NCBI GenBank assembly: GCA_014529385.2
Contig: CM043960.1
Coordinates: 27,605,896-27,669,895 of the forward strand
Length of the DNA: 64,000 nt
DNA from: Adiantum capillus-veneris
Taxonomy: Eukaryota; Streptophyta; Polypodiopsida; Polypodiales; Pteridaceae
Reading direction: 5' to 3'
Shown: in pieces, positions 11,861-23,368 of the stretch
How the letters are laid out: the number at the start of each line of letters is the position of its first letter
Position numbering within the stretch: position 1 is the stretch's first letter
Notes under the pieces: generated by a model
Databases searched by the model: none
What the model saw: the letters and a program-made list of their open reading frames with translations, nothing else
What the model was told of the DNA's origin: nothing
Program-made: the position numbers and the translations under genes

Positions 11861-13420
11861 ACTAGGTCCACCAATTGTCCAAGATATGCTCTGATATAGA
11901 AAGGGGATTTTGGTTTCAATAATCCACCACGTGTTCAACCTTGCAAGACTCAAGGGATACTTGGACATTGGAAAGCATAGTCCTATAGTAGTTGATAGGT
12001 GGCAGTGGGTATAACAACTAGGTCCAACCTATGCTCTGATATAGCAAAGAGGCTTTGGTTTCAAGGTCCACCACTTGTCCAACCTTGCTTCCATTAAAGA
12101 AATGAGGGGCTACGTAAACATTGGCAAGCAAGGTAGAAAGGTCCTAAGGTATTTCACCTTGGATATTGGGCATTATAACTAGGTCCACCACTTGTCCAAG
12201 CTATGCTCTGATATAGAAAGGGGATTTTGGTTTCAATAATCCACCACGTGTTCAACCTTGCAAGACTCAAGGGATACTTGGACATTGGAAAGCATAGTCC
12301 TATAGTAGTTGATAGGTGGCAGTGGGTATAACAACTAGGTACAACCTATGCTCTGATATAGCAAAGAGGCTTTGGTTTCAAGGTCCACCACTTGTCCAAC
12401 CTTGCTTCCATTAAAGAAATGAGGGGCTACGTAAACATTGGCAAGCAAGGTAGAAAGGTCCTAAGGTATTTCACCTTGGATATTGGGCATTATAACTAGG
12501 TCCACCACTTGTCCAAGCTATGCTCTGATATAGAAAAGGGATTTTGGTTTCAAGGTCCACCACGTGTTCAACCTTGCAAGACTCAAGGGATACTTGGACA
12601 TTGGAAAGCATAGTCCTATAGTAGTTGAGAGGTGGAAGTGGGTATTACAACTAGGTCCAACCTATGCTCTCATATAGCAAAGCGGCTTTAGTTTCAAGGT
12701 CCACCACTTGTCCAACCTTGCTTCCATTAAAGAAATGAGGGGCTACGTAAACATTGGCAAGCAAGGTAGCAAGGTCCTAAGGTGTTTCACCTTGGATATT
12801 GGGCATTATAACTAGGTCCACCACTTGTCCAAGCTATGGTCTGATATAGAAAGGGGATTTTCGTTTCAAGGTCCACCACGTGTTCAACCTTGAAAGACTC
12901 AAGGGATACTTGGACATTGGAAAGCATAGTCCTATAGTAGTTGATAGGTGGCAGTTGGTATTACAACTAGGTCCAACCTATGCTCTCATATAGCAAAGAG
13001 GCTTTGGTTTCAAGGTCCACCACTTGTCCAACCTTGCTTCCATTAAATAAATGAGGGGCTACGTAAACATTGGCAAGCAAGGTAGCAAGGTCCTAAGGTA
13101 TTTCACCTTGGATATTGGGAATTATAACTAGGTCCACCACTTGTCCAAGATATGCTCTAATATAGAAAGGGGATTTTTGTTTCAAGGTCCACCACGTGTT
13201 CAACCTTGAAAGCCTCAAGGGATACTTGGACATTGGAAAGCATAGTCCTATATTAGTTGATAGGTGGCAGTGGGTATTACAACTAGGTCCACCACTTGTC
13301 CAACCTATGCTCTAATATAGCAAGGATGCTTTGGTTTCAAGATCCACCATAATTTCCAACCTTGCTTCCATTAATATAGCAAGGAGGATTTGGTCTCAAG
13401 GTTCACCACTTGTCCAACCT
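11860..13420. repeat. 317-bp tandem repeat array, about five units
   Basis: The landmark CTGATATAGAAA (CTAATATAGAAA in the last unit) falls at 11891, 12208, 12525, 12841 and 13157, spacings of 317, 317, 316 and 316 bp. Each unit has two related halves carrying GTCCACCACTTGTCCAA and TCCACCACGTGTTCAACC. Adjacent units are nearly identical in the middle (11890-12840) and decay toward both ends. The array stops about 95 bp before the transposase start and lies on its 5' side. Confidence 0.93.
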
Positions 13421-13494
13421 ATGCAAACCTTTTCCATGTTGTAGCATGATTTTTTGTTTGAAGAGTATTTTTCTATAACTATGGATTTAACAAT

Positions 13495-13515
13495 GTAATC
13501 TTTTTCACTTACAGG
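13495..13515 (+). promoter_or_regulatory. Candidate 3' splice site before the transposase
   Basis: A pyrimidine-rich stretch ending TTTTTCACTTACAG abuts GATGGACTTTG, where the first ATG lies. This is a consensus plant acceptor, so an upstream exon may exist, with the 317-bp array in an intron. No donor or exon was identified. Confidence 0.45.
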
Positions 13516-14508
13516 ATGGACTTTGAATCTGGGGAGAAAGTACATATGATACTTGACAATGAAATTGTTGGTATTGGCTGTGTGTGTAGAATAGATCCAG
13601 ATTCCACTTGTGGTGGTACAAAGATAGGGCAAGGAAATTTCTCCATACTAGTGGAGGAATGCTTGAAGGATGTGGTCCTACCTTTTCCTACAATGGATAC
13701 TTCATCTCTCCAAGGCTCATTATGGAGTGTTGTTCGATGGTCAAAGCTTCTTTTGCAATCTTTTGTATTAAATGGGAACTTAATTGATCCACAGGAAAGC
13801 TACAATGGTGATGAAGAACATGATCATTCTGATCCTCTAGTTACAGATGCAATACCTATGACAAGCCCAGAATTTGAAGCAATGATTCGAGAGTCTTGGA
13901 GAAATCAGAGGGTCCTTTTAAAAGATGACACAATGATGCAAACCATGAATGAAGGGACCATCTTATATGTATTTCCACATGATTATGTCAACTTTCAGGA
14001 ACTTGGTCCTGATTGTGTGGGTGTGGGTATTGAAAGAGAAAATGCAAGCATTGATGATGTGGTTGAAGTGGGTAGCATCACTTTGCTAAAGTGGCCCATC
14101 AAGCAGACAACAATGTTGAATGGGAGCCCATTACAACGATTTGTTCCTGTTGATGGCATGCATGCTACATATGAGGATGTATCCAACGATGACAATGTTG
14201 GAAAAAAACTTGATGGGAGTAATGTTGTCCAGTTGTCAAGGAAGAGACGATACACTTTCATGAATAGGACTCAAAAATCAAAAGCAGCACCAGCTTCGAC
14301 TTTTTACCTTTCAAACAAATCAATTCAAAGGGTATCATGCATTGATTGTTGTGCACAAAAATGTTGCCAGTTTGCAGATCGTGATATGGTGACAAGGTTA
14401 CGACAACAGTTTTGGGGAGAGTCTCAAAAATCACGCACTAATTATGTTTATGATGTTCTTTCTATATGTTATCAGAAAGTGAGAAGTCACGATACCAATT
14501 CAGGCTAA
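13516..14508 (+). pseudogene. Transposon protein, N-terminal part (DUF8039-like plus Cys motif)
   Basis: 330 codons from the first ATG after the candidate splice acceptor. Residues about 5-85 (GEKVHMILDNEIVGIGCVCR, then a Gly-rich turn, SILVEECLKDVVLPFP, and LQGSLWSVVRWSKLLLQ) resemble DUF8039, a domain found in plant transposon proteins; this is recalled similarity. A second part (about 140-215) has ILYVFPHDYVNF and LLKWPIKQTTML. The C-terminal segment CIDCCAQKCCQF, then TRLRQQFW and YVYDVLSICYQKV, is the usual start of DUF7869-type proteins. The protein then stops at 14506-14508, but family-like sequence continues at once in the next frame, so this is the 5' part of one gene. A homologous DUF8039-like stretch is found at 47935-48060 on the other strand. 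Confidence 0.75.
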
Positions 14509-16741
14509 ATGGCTCTATTGTTGTTGTAGAGCATGGTATGAGCTACATGGAATACCAAAGACATCATTTTATCGATACAAGGAGAACTTTGAAAATGGTG
14601 TGCGCCAATATGTACATGGGAACACATGTACATTGAGAAGGGGACTGCAACATACTAGTTTAGCAAGAGCACTACTAAATGAGTTTGTGGAAAACAACTC
14701 TGAGAAGATGCCACATAGAAGTAGAACACTGCTAGATGGCTCAAGAGAGACTCAATTGGTGATTCCATCAACATACAAACAAGTGGATATTTTATGTGAA
14801 ATCAACACGACACTTGACCAAATGGGCTATGAGAAGAAGCTATCCCAATCTTCTTTTGGTAGAATTTGGAACAAAGAGTACCCACATGTCACTTTAACAA
14901 AGACGAGTGAGTTCTCTAAGTGCAATATTTGTAGCTCAATCAAGGCAAGGTTAGAAGCTAAACCTTCTCTTGAAGAGAGAGCTCTTCTCTTGAGGGAGAG
15001 AGAAGTTCACATGGCACAACAAAAGAGTTGCAGAAGCCTATATTATGCATGGCGCGCGTATTCAGAAACTCAACCACAAAAATATGTATGCATAATCCAT
15101 GATAAGATGGATCAAAAGAAGACTGCCATTCCTAAATTACGCATTGTTCCCAAGGGTGTGGATTCAGGATATAATCTGCAGGTGGCATTGATTGGCATGA
15201 TCACTCATGGACATGGAGAAGGTCATTACGGACACTTTGTCTTGAATGGTTTGTGGCCAGCTGATCCAAATCTTACAATTGGCTCAATTGCTAATTGTTT
15301 ACATAACCTAGAGAGGATAGATAAGCATCCTCTTGGTGATCTAGTAACAAATGGACTTCCAAGGAGCAATATTTCACTACTACATGCTTTGAACTCAAGG
15401 GATGCTTTGGACTACCATAACTTGAGTGATGGAAAAGAGCCCATTGTGCAGTCGTCAGAAATTGCAGAAGAGGAATTGGGGTCAACATTTCGCAGATTGC
15501 CAGAGAACTTGTTGCTACAATTGGATAATTGTGCAGGGGAAAACAAAAATCGATACTTATTTGCCTATTTGTCAATGCTTGTTGCAAGGGGTGTTTTCAA
15601 AACCATCCAGCTGGGATTTTTAATGGTTGGGCATACACATGAGGACATAGACGCCATGTTTAGTAGGTTTTCAAAGAAGCTGAGAGTTACACAAACCTAT
15701 ACTTTGCCACATTTGATGGATACATTACGAAACAGCTCATCTTCATCTCCAGCTCCATTTTTTCTCACAAAGATCCCCGATTTCAAGCAATATTGTGATG
15801 GCTATCTTTGTGATGGACAAGACATACTTGTTGGACATTCCAAACCGCTTCAGTTTAGGTTCTTTATGCAGGATGAGACACCAATGATGCAATATAAGGC
15901 ACATGTAGGTGTATCAAGTTGGAGTGGAAGTATTCGCCTTTGGAAAACAGACACAGAAGGCAAGCCAATGTTACCACATGGAGATCCACCTCTAGTACAA
16001 ATGGCGGAGTATGTCAAGGCCCACGAAGAAGTCATTTTGGGGCTAAAGAACTATATAAAATTTTGGAAAAATTTAGGGAATGGTTCAAGTATTCCGCGAT
16101 ATTATAGACCCGTGATAGATTATTGGAGTAAGGTAATTGAAGAGATTGGAAAAGCAATCATATCAGAGGGAGTCTTGTATGAAATGTTTTGGCCAAAAAC
16201 TCAAGAATATTCTCACCTACAAAGCACTACAATGAATTTGCAACAAGGAGCAGAAAGATTCCCAGGCCTTGAAGAGTTGAACGATCATTTTTGTGGGCCT
16301 CAACGAGATAGGCCAAGGGAAGAGTTTGACCCTATGTCTGATGTGCACCAAGGTGACTTTCTTATGCTTGTTCCGAGTGACACAGAAATCTATCCAGTGT
16401 GGCTTGCAATGGCTTTATCTGACATTGATAATGAGCCTACATCACCAAACTACAGAAAACTCTTGATTCAATATTGGGCACCTTGCGCGAGAAAAAGTGG
16501 GATGACAGATACTCAAGCTTACAGCAATTGTTGGAAGGGTTATTGGGCTGTCAACTATAAGGACCCACAAGTGTGGGAAACTATAGATGCAATTGTTTGG
16601 TCCTGGAGACCCGACAAAGAAGGACCATTTTCTAGAATAAAGATTCCAGAAAGGCATGCTCTAAAAGCCAAAGAAGGCCTCACTCGTGCACATCAACCAC
16701 ACTTGGATCAAAGTTCAGATATGGTATCAAATGTGGAGTAG
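14483..16741 (+). pseudogene. DUF7869-like transposase, main part
   Basis: The frame is open from 14483 (IPIQAKWLYCCCRAWYELHG) to a TAG at 16739; numbering from GTG at 14600 gives 713 residues. Visible in order: Cys pair FSKCNICSS (108/111); IIHDKMDQKKTAIPKL with D168 and D171; the strand-helix core LLLQLDNCAGENKNRYLFAY with D309; then GFLMVGHTHEDIDAMFSRFS with H345, E348, D349 and D351. The spacing of Asp, Asp-Asn and His/Glu/Asp motifs fits an RNase H-like DDE/D transposase. I match it to DUF7869 from memory. There are no internal stops, so apart from the single frameshift near 14480 this copy is young. It lies next to a 317-bp array. No terminal inverted repeats were found. Confidence 0.78.
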
Positions 16742-17025
16742 AATTATGTGGAGCTTCTATTGTGACTATACTAGTCAGTTTGTAAACAAAATCTTTTTTG
16801 TATCTTCCTTTGTTTTATGTAATTTATAGTTATTATTCAAATCCATGTGTTGTACATCCTCTTGACTTTTGGTGTTTATCAACACCACAATCCTATGAGA
16901 TTTTCACTTTATTTACTAACCACACACCTCAATTTTTCCCACTTTAAGTGGAAAATTCCCAAATTACATGAATTTAGTCGATTTGGAGATTCCCATAATG
17001 TGAGAGTTTTACCAAAATACCTAAT
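16742..17025. other. Spacer between transposase and copia remnant
   Basis: 3' flank of the transposase gene. AT-rich, with CCCACTTTAAGTGGAAAA as a small palindrome. No gene. The element boundary must lie here but was not located. Confidence 0.5.
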
Positions 17026-18719
17026 ATGGTCTTCATTGTTGAGTCTTCTGTAAAAAGAGACTGTAATGCTGATGTTGATGCAGAATGGGCTTTTAGTGTA
17101 GAGTGCATTTACAATCCTATTGTCCATGATGCATGCTTGTCAGTTGTGCTGCAGATTCACATGTGTGGTATTTTGACAGTGGTGCTACAAAGCACATTAC
17201 CTCACATCGTGAATTGTTCACCTCTCTTGAGTCTGTCCCTCATGGGAATTCAGTCACTTGTGCCAACAATGCCTCTTGTCCGGTTCAGTGCGTTGGAAAG
17301 ATTGTGCTTATTGCTACTAATGGAAGTTCTTCACACTTGTTGATGCACTTTATGTACCTGGGATCAAGAAGAATCTTTTGTCTATATCTACACTTGCTAG
17401 ACTTGGACTTGTAGTCAAATTTGTGGATGACAGATGTACAGTTCATGATCTCAATTTTGGTGATGAAATCGTTGCATTTGGGCTTTTGTGCCGTGGGCTG
17501 TATAAGCTCACTTTTTATGACGAGTGTGGACAAAATTTTGCAAATGCAGTTATAGATTCAAGGGCTATTTCAGATGCAAAACTTTGGCATGCACGTTTTG
17601 GTCATCTGAATTTTGCCAGTTTGCTGCGTTTGCAAACATATAATGTGGTTGCTTCTTTGCCGCCTCTTGAAGCACATGTCAAACATGTTTGTGAAGGCTG
17701 TATTTTGGGTAAGATGGAGTGTTCTATGTTTCCAAAAGATGGTTCAATTTGGGCCACATGCAGGTTGCAACTTGTGCATAGTGATGTTTATGGGCCCATG
17801 CAAACTCCGTCCTTGGGAAATTACCTTTACTTCATGACTTTCATTGATGATTACTCCAGGCATGCATGGCTATTTCCGCTTAAAGCGACGTCCAAATTTT
17901 CTATGTGCTTTAAATAATTTTTGGCTATGGCTGAAAATGTCTCGAAATGTACTATTGACATCCTCCGTTCCAATCAAGGGGGGGAGTATATGTCTCATGA
18001 ATTCAATGCAATTGTGGCTAGTTGTGGGATAAAACACCAATGTACAATGGCTTATACACCTCACTAAATGGTGTTGCTGAGAGGAAAAATAGGTCACTTA
18101 CTAAAATGGCACGATGTATGGTCAAAAGTCAAGATTTGCCGCATTCTTTTTGGCTTGAGGCCATCATGTGTGCCACTTATGTACTAAATAGGTGTCCTAC
18201 GAAAGCTTTGAAGTCTATTACTCCATTTGAAGCATGGCATGATAGAAAGCCTTCTATTGAGCACATGCGTGTTTTTGACTGTTTGGCATATGCTTTCGCG
18301 CCACAAACACAATGCAAAAAATTGGATGATAAGGTTGTCAAATGTATTTTTGTTGGTTATAGTGCTGAAAGCAAAGGTTACAGGTTATATCATTTGCAAA
18401 CAAAATGTATTTTGGTTTCACGGGATGTAGTGTTGTGGAAGATTCTATTCAGCCCTTGCTGTCATGTACTAGAGACAGTAATGTGAGCTCACAGGACATT
18501 TATGACACTTTTTTGCCTCTTTTCAGTGGTGGAAATACGAATATAACTTCCAATGAGGTAAAGGTAGAGCCTATGGGGGTTTCTAAAAATGTTACAGATG
18601 AGCCTATTACTGATGCAGATGTACATGATGTACTTGATGAGGAAAGGGCTGAAAATGAGCAAGCTAGAGGTATGCCAAAATGGTTGGTGCACACTTTGCG
18701 TGACAGTAAATTGGATGCA

Positions 18720-18724
18720 CCTTT
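18720..18724. repeat. Target-site duplication CCTTT, left
   Basis: Identical to 19371-19375 across the solo LTR. Confidence 0.93.
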
Positions 18725-19370
18725 TGTTAAGTATGGAGCCTGACTTAACCCTTGTAATTTTTCGTGGTAAAAACGCACATTTGTAAGCCCCCCACTATGA
18801 GAAGAAGCCATCGTGCGTGGAGGAAAATCACTCGCCGGAAAGTGGTCGAAAAATGACCAGTCGGTTGGCCGGTGGCCGTAGTCAATGGCCGGCTGGTGTT
18901 CGGAAGTCAATGGCCGGTGGCCGAATTCAAAAGCGGACTTGTCTTCTCAAGGGGCGGCCACACATGGTCGGATTGAAGGGTCCGATTTGGACTTATCTAC
19001 ACAAGGGCGGCTACACATGGCTGCCTCTCATGAGAGAGGGCAACCCTTTTGGTCTATAAAAGGAGGCCATTCTACACACATTTCATAGTGTGAAGTTGAT
19101 GCAACAAGGTGGGTGTGAGGTGGTGAGAATGAAGCAAGGTGGGAGCTCTATTAAGGGTATAATCCCTTTGTAAACTACTTCTTCTTTTGAAGTACTAAAG
19201 CCATTGAGTGGCTGCTTTCCCGTGGACGTAGCCCACATTGGGTGAACCACGTATATCGTGTGTACTCTCTCTCTCTCTACTCTATAATCTCGTGTGTGTG
19301 TGTGAAATCTATCTCTCTCCATTAAGTAATCTACTCAAATTTCTATTTAGCTACGTCATATTTCCTAATA
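18725..19370 (+). repeat. Solo LTR of the C2 family inserted in C1
   Basis: It starts TGTTAAGTATGGAGCC and ends TTTCCTAATA, matching the C2 LTRs at 27337 and 32090 over its length (TATA region GGTCTATAAAAGGAGGCC, then CCCGTGGACGTAGCCCACAT). It is flanked by CCTTT at 18720-18724 and 19371-19375. No internal region remains, so it arose by LTR-LTR recombination. Removing it restores the C1 frame (DAPLSSCTRS). Confidence 0.95.
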
Positions 19371-19375
19371 CCTTT
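19371..19375. repeat. Target-site duplication CCTTT, right
   Basis: Identical to 18720-18724. Confidence 0.93.
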
Positions 19376-19690
19376 GTCTAGTTGTACTCGTTCAGGCTCT
19401 CACCATGCATCTTATGCATCAGATTGTTATGCTTTGCCTTTGTCTAGCTTACATGATGTTGAGGAACCTCTATCTTTTGATGAAGCACAAAATTCAAAAA
19501 ATTGGATGGCTGCCATGCAATCAGAATATGATGCACTTATAGAAAATGACACATGGACTTTATGTGGTTTTCCTCCTGGCAAAAAGGCCATTGGTACGAA
19601 GTGGGTTTACAAGTTGAAACTCAAGCCGGATGGTGAGATCGATCGCCATAAGGCTCGACTTGTTGCAAAGGGTTATGCACAGCAAAAAGA

Positions 19691-21390
19691 CACTCAGACA
19701 GGACTCCGGTCTATCTCGAATGCCAACCCAAGGGGGTACATCCCTTTATTCAACGATTCTATCCGCTTGTCATAATCAATCTATCCTTGACAGCTTTTCG
19801 CACCCAAAATCGTGGTCCTTAGTCTTGATTCTCTTGATCTTTAACTTGAGGATCTGCTCTTGCTTTCTTATTTTCCCTTGGTTCATGGCGATGACCCTTT
19901 TTCCTGACAAGCAGGCATGGTAGTTATCACTTTCCCCTAAGAAGAGGGATCTTGCAATCCTACCTGGTCTCGCTCATCCCCGATTACCCATTTTTATCCC
20001 ACGTAATCCTAGCGTTCAACATAAAAATTTTAAACCAACATCCGGTCATATGACCCTCCGGATCCTCCCACCCACCGAACCATTTCATGAGAATCCCTTC
20101 CCGAGATAGTACTTAACTACTATAAAATCAGGAAGACAACAGTCTATCAGACATCATCAAACAAGAAGCAGCATGCAATCTATTGCATACCCTCGTTCAG
20201 GGAAATTCATCTGGTTGTTTCAACCAGATATTTATTTAGAAACTTTTAATTCATTTTCTTTCCTTTATCTGGTATAATTAGCTTGTAACTAGTTTCCTAA
20301 CTAATCATGCAATACATTTAGTTTTAACCAATTCATCTTGCCTCCCCATTCAAGCCAAGATAATCACTTACAAGCCATCACAGTGGCAGCACCTTCACAA
20401 TATTTCCTAGAGTTAAGTGTTTGGGAAAGGCTCGTCAAGTAATTTAATCATTCCTTCTTAAGCATTTTATTTCGAGAGGTATAGCACCATCTGGTGACAG
20501 ATGCACAGGATAGCCTCTATATTCCTAGCCTTTCCAGTTCCTTTTTAAGCAACCAAGTCGAACAAATTTTCTTAATTAAATTCACATCATCCTCCCTGCG
20601 TATGAACTTCTCATCCAACTATTGGCATCAAGCCATACTCGGATTATGGCCGATTTCCAATAAAATACCGCGGGTACTTCACCCGACCGGGCAAAGATAA
20701 AACAAACCCATTCATCCCTTATCCCTCGGACATGAATGACCTAGGTATAACAACTTGTCGTTTACGCTGCCCTAGCTGAAAAGAGCCAATCTCTGGCAAG
20801 TTCCTCAAGAGAATCCTCTCAATGGGCCGGCCTTTCAATGAAATTGACCCCAAGAAGATCGATCTTGGTTTTCGGTCATTTCCAAACAATCTTCAAAACT
20901 CCTAGTTAAATCTATGTTTTGCAATGGGCTATCCCTATCACCTCTCGAGATTCCTTTTTAACTCCTAGTTGGTAATTTTTAGGTTCATTTGTTTATTAAC
21001 CTTAATTCCTACTTTCATTAATTATCTACCAGCCAAGTTTATTTAGAAAATACAAGCGAGTTTTTGCCATAGGCATTTGATGGTTAATGTCTCTTCGGAA
21101 ATGCCAACTTTTTAAGTTCAATCCCCGTTTTGTCGATTCCCAGGTTTTTGCAATCCTTTGGCATCCATGGGGTATCTCCATGGAAGCTTGTAGAGTTTTC
21201 AGTTCAAACAACACGGAGATCAATTCCGCGAAGTTATCCCCTATCTCCCCCATCCCGTATGTGCAAACAAACTTGAAGTTAACAACTTTTAGAAATACTC
21301 ATCAATACCAAAAATTGAACTACTTCTATCGAGCTTAAACAACTACTCTTTTCTTATGGTGCCTAGCTTTCCATTTAAGAAGTTAGAAGG
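19691..21390. other. Unassigned 1.7 kb
   Basis: No protein, LTR pair or repeat was recognised. Open frames here are short and featureless. The sharp loss of copia homology at 19690 suggests another insertion or deletion begins there. Confidence 0.5.
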
Positions 21391-22670
21391 TCATCCTATA
21401 ATTTATGAGTTTTCGAGCTTTCCATTAAATCTTAAACCTAAAATACAAGGTAGTCACTAAAGCTTACACCTAAGTGCAAAGTTACCATTAATGCTTAGCT
21501 TAAGAGTGCAATCTACCTTTGAAACTTAACTTAGTGATGCATAGATACTCTTAGCACTTAACCCTAATTGCGAGGTTTTCATTAAAGTTTAAACCTAAAA
21601 TATAAGGTAATCACTAAAGCCTACACCTAAGTGCAAAGTTACCATTAAAGCTTAGCTTCAGAGTGAAATAATACCTTGGAAGCTTAGCTTTATGATGCAT
21701 AGATACTCTTAACACCTAACTCTAATTGCGAGGTTTCCATTACAGCTTAAACCTAAAAATGCAAGGTAGTCACTAAAGCTTACACTTAAGTGAAAAGTTA
21801 CCATTAAAGCTTAGCTTACAAGTGCAAATCTACCTTTGAAGCTTAACTTTATGATGCATAGATACTCTTATCACTTGACCCTAATTGCGAGGTTTCCATT
21901 AAATCTTAAACCTAAAAACGCAAGGTAGTCACTAAAGCTTACACCTAAGTGCAAAGTTACCATTAATGATTAGCTTAAGAGTGCAAATCTACCTTTGAAA
22001 CTTAACTCAATGATGCATAGATACTCTTAGCACTTACCCAAAATCCCCTCCCTCCTTCTCCTTTCCCTTTTTTTCCCCACCCTTCTCTTTTCCTTTCTCC
22101 CACCCCCCCTAAAGTAATTAATGGCTTTACTCAAACAAGTCGTTTTGGGTACCTAATTGCGAGGTTTCCATTAAAGCTTAAACCTTAAATACAAGGTAAT
22201 CACTAAAGCTTAAACCTAAGTACAAAGTTAACATTAAAGCTTAGCTTACGAGTGTAAATCTACCTTTGAAGCTTAACTTTATGATGCATAGATACTCTTA
22301 TCACTTAACCCTAATTGCGAGGTTTCCATTAAAATTTAAACCTAAAAAATATAAGGTAGTCACTAACGCTTACACCTAAGTGCAAAGTTATCATTAAAGC
22401 TTAGCTTATGAGTGCAAATCTACCTTTGAAGCTTAACTTTATGATGCATAGATACTCTTATCACTTAACCCTAATTATGAGGTTTCCATTAAAGTTTAAA
22501 CCTAAAAAATACAAGGTAGTCACTAAAGCTTATACTTAAGTGCAAAGTTACCATTAAAGCTTAGCTTACGAGTTCAAATCTACCTTTTAAGCTTAACTTT
22601 ATGATGCATAGCTACCACTAATACTTAACCCTAATTCCAAGGTTACCACTAAAGCTTAAACCTAAAATGA
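21390..22670. repeat. 159-bp tandem satellite-like array, about eight units
   Basis: The landmark GATGCATAG(A/C)TAC falls at 21536, 21694, 21853, 22012, 22283, 22443 and 22603. Spacing is 158-160 bp except for one gap of 271, explained by the 113-bp insertion at 22037-22149. Consensus phrases are AAGGTAGTCACTAAAGCTTA, AAAGTTACCATTAAAGCTTA and ACCCTAATTGCGAGGTTTCC. Internally the unit is built on repeated AAGCTTA words. Confidence 0.94.
22037..22149. mobile_element. 113-bp MITE-like insertion (TA target duplication)
   Basis: It begins CCCAAAA and ends TTTTGGG, with TA on both sides (22035-22036 and 22150-22151), exactly where neighbouring satellite units read CACTTAACCCTAATTG without interruption. 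The interior is a polypyrimidine tract. TA duplication suggests the Tc1/mariner mode. Confidence 0.7.
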
Positions 22671-22939
22671 TGCACATAAACCTTCCTAGTATTAAAACAC
22701 ATGGAATAATTAGTCCTACTATAGATGACGATCACCTCCTCTAAACAAGAGGGGATTGGGGTTGAAGTCCTTCTCGAAGAGATGTGAGGCTCAAGGAGGA
22801 AGGAAAGGGATTTAGGTTTGGCCTTCAAGAGAGGGAGAGAGCAAGAGCAAGGTTTAATGGAAACCTTAATTTACTTAAGCATGGCAAGTATGCAAGTAGC
22901 TTAGCAATATGTGTCTAAAATTACAAAGGAGACGGGGTG

Positions 22940-22948
22940 CTTATATAG
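22940..22948 (-). promoter_or_regulatory. TATA box of the LTR-like region
   Basis: The minus strand reads CCTATATAAGCACC, just downstream of the CCAAT array. Confidence 0.6.
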
Positions 22949-22951
22949 GAA

Positions 22952-23125
22952 ATGGTGGGTATTCTTTTCTCAATTCCTATTGGACCCCAATTCTCTTCTC
23001 AAATCCTGTTGGACCCCAATTCTCTTCTCAATTGCTATTGGATCCTAATTCTCTTCTTAATTCCTATTGGACCCCAATTCTCTTCTTAATTCCTATTGGA
23101 CCCCAATTTTCTTCTTAGTTCTTAT
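22952..23125 (-). repeat. 29-bp tandem repeat, five CCAAT boxes
   Basis: TGGACCCCAATTCTCTTCT recurs at 22981, 23010, 23039 (variant TGGATCC), 23068 and 23097. On the minus strand each unit gives CCAATAGGAATT or a close variant. Confidence 0.9.
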
Positions 23126-23368
23126 CTCTTAACTTTATCTTTCAATCAAGTTAGTCCCTTTTTCTCCTAGTTCCTGATCTAGATCAGTTTCCACGCGGCT
23201 TTTGATGAAGAAGTATAAAAATAATCTTAATATTTTTGGAAAAATATATGGATATGTAATTTCTTATCTGAAATATCCTTGTCTTTTCATTTTGGAGTAA
23301 AGTCTCGTTGTCCCCATGACTTCTTTGTTGGTCTTTCTTTTTCTAGGATGAAAAAGTTCTGAATGGCT

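Larger units (their letters stand above)
17026..19690 (+). pseudogene. Ty1/copia remnant C1: protease, integrase, start of RT
   Basis: Motifs in order, across three frames: protease HVWYFDSGATKHITS (17160); pre-integrase AKLWHARFGHLNFASLL (17577) with HVCEGCILGKM; integrase LVHSDVYGPMQTPSLGNYLY (first catalytic Asp) and FIDDYSRHAW; a frame-broken second Asp region (17960-18000); GVAERKNRSLTKMARCM with the catalytic Glu (18070); and the cofactor-like KCIFVGYSAESKGYRLYH. The solo LTR (18725-19370) then interrupts the linker. The frame resumes as SFDEAQNSKNWMAAMQSEYD, IGTKWVYKLKLKPDGEIDRH and ARLVAKGYAQQ and is lost at about 19690, so the RT catalytic core and RNase H are missing. It differs from C2. 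Confidence 0.87.
22680..23365 (-). repeat. LTR-like region 3' of G4 with CCAAT array
   Basis: On the minus strand it lies directly after the G4 RNase H end. It has five CCAAT boxes at 29-bp spacing (22952-23125), then a TATA box, then about 250 bp of possible R/U5. I read it as a 3' LTR; its ends were not defined, and it does not resemble the LTR at 37904, so G4 may be a composite. Confidence 0.5.

Noticed and set aside
11860-13420. CRISPR-like array
   Set aside because: Units are 317 bp with no repeat-spacer structure; a plant tandem repeat.
14478-14503. GTGAGAAG...TTCAG read as an intron that would join the two transposase frames
   Set aside because: Only about 25 nt, far below plant intron length; a one-base indel is simpler.
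10741-17025. Terminal inverted repeats for the DUF7869-like transposon
   Set aside because: I looked on both flanks and found no convincing pair, so no element boundary is claimed.
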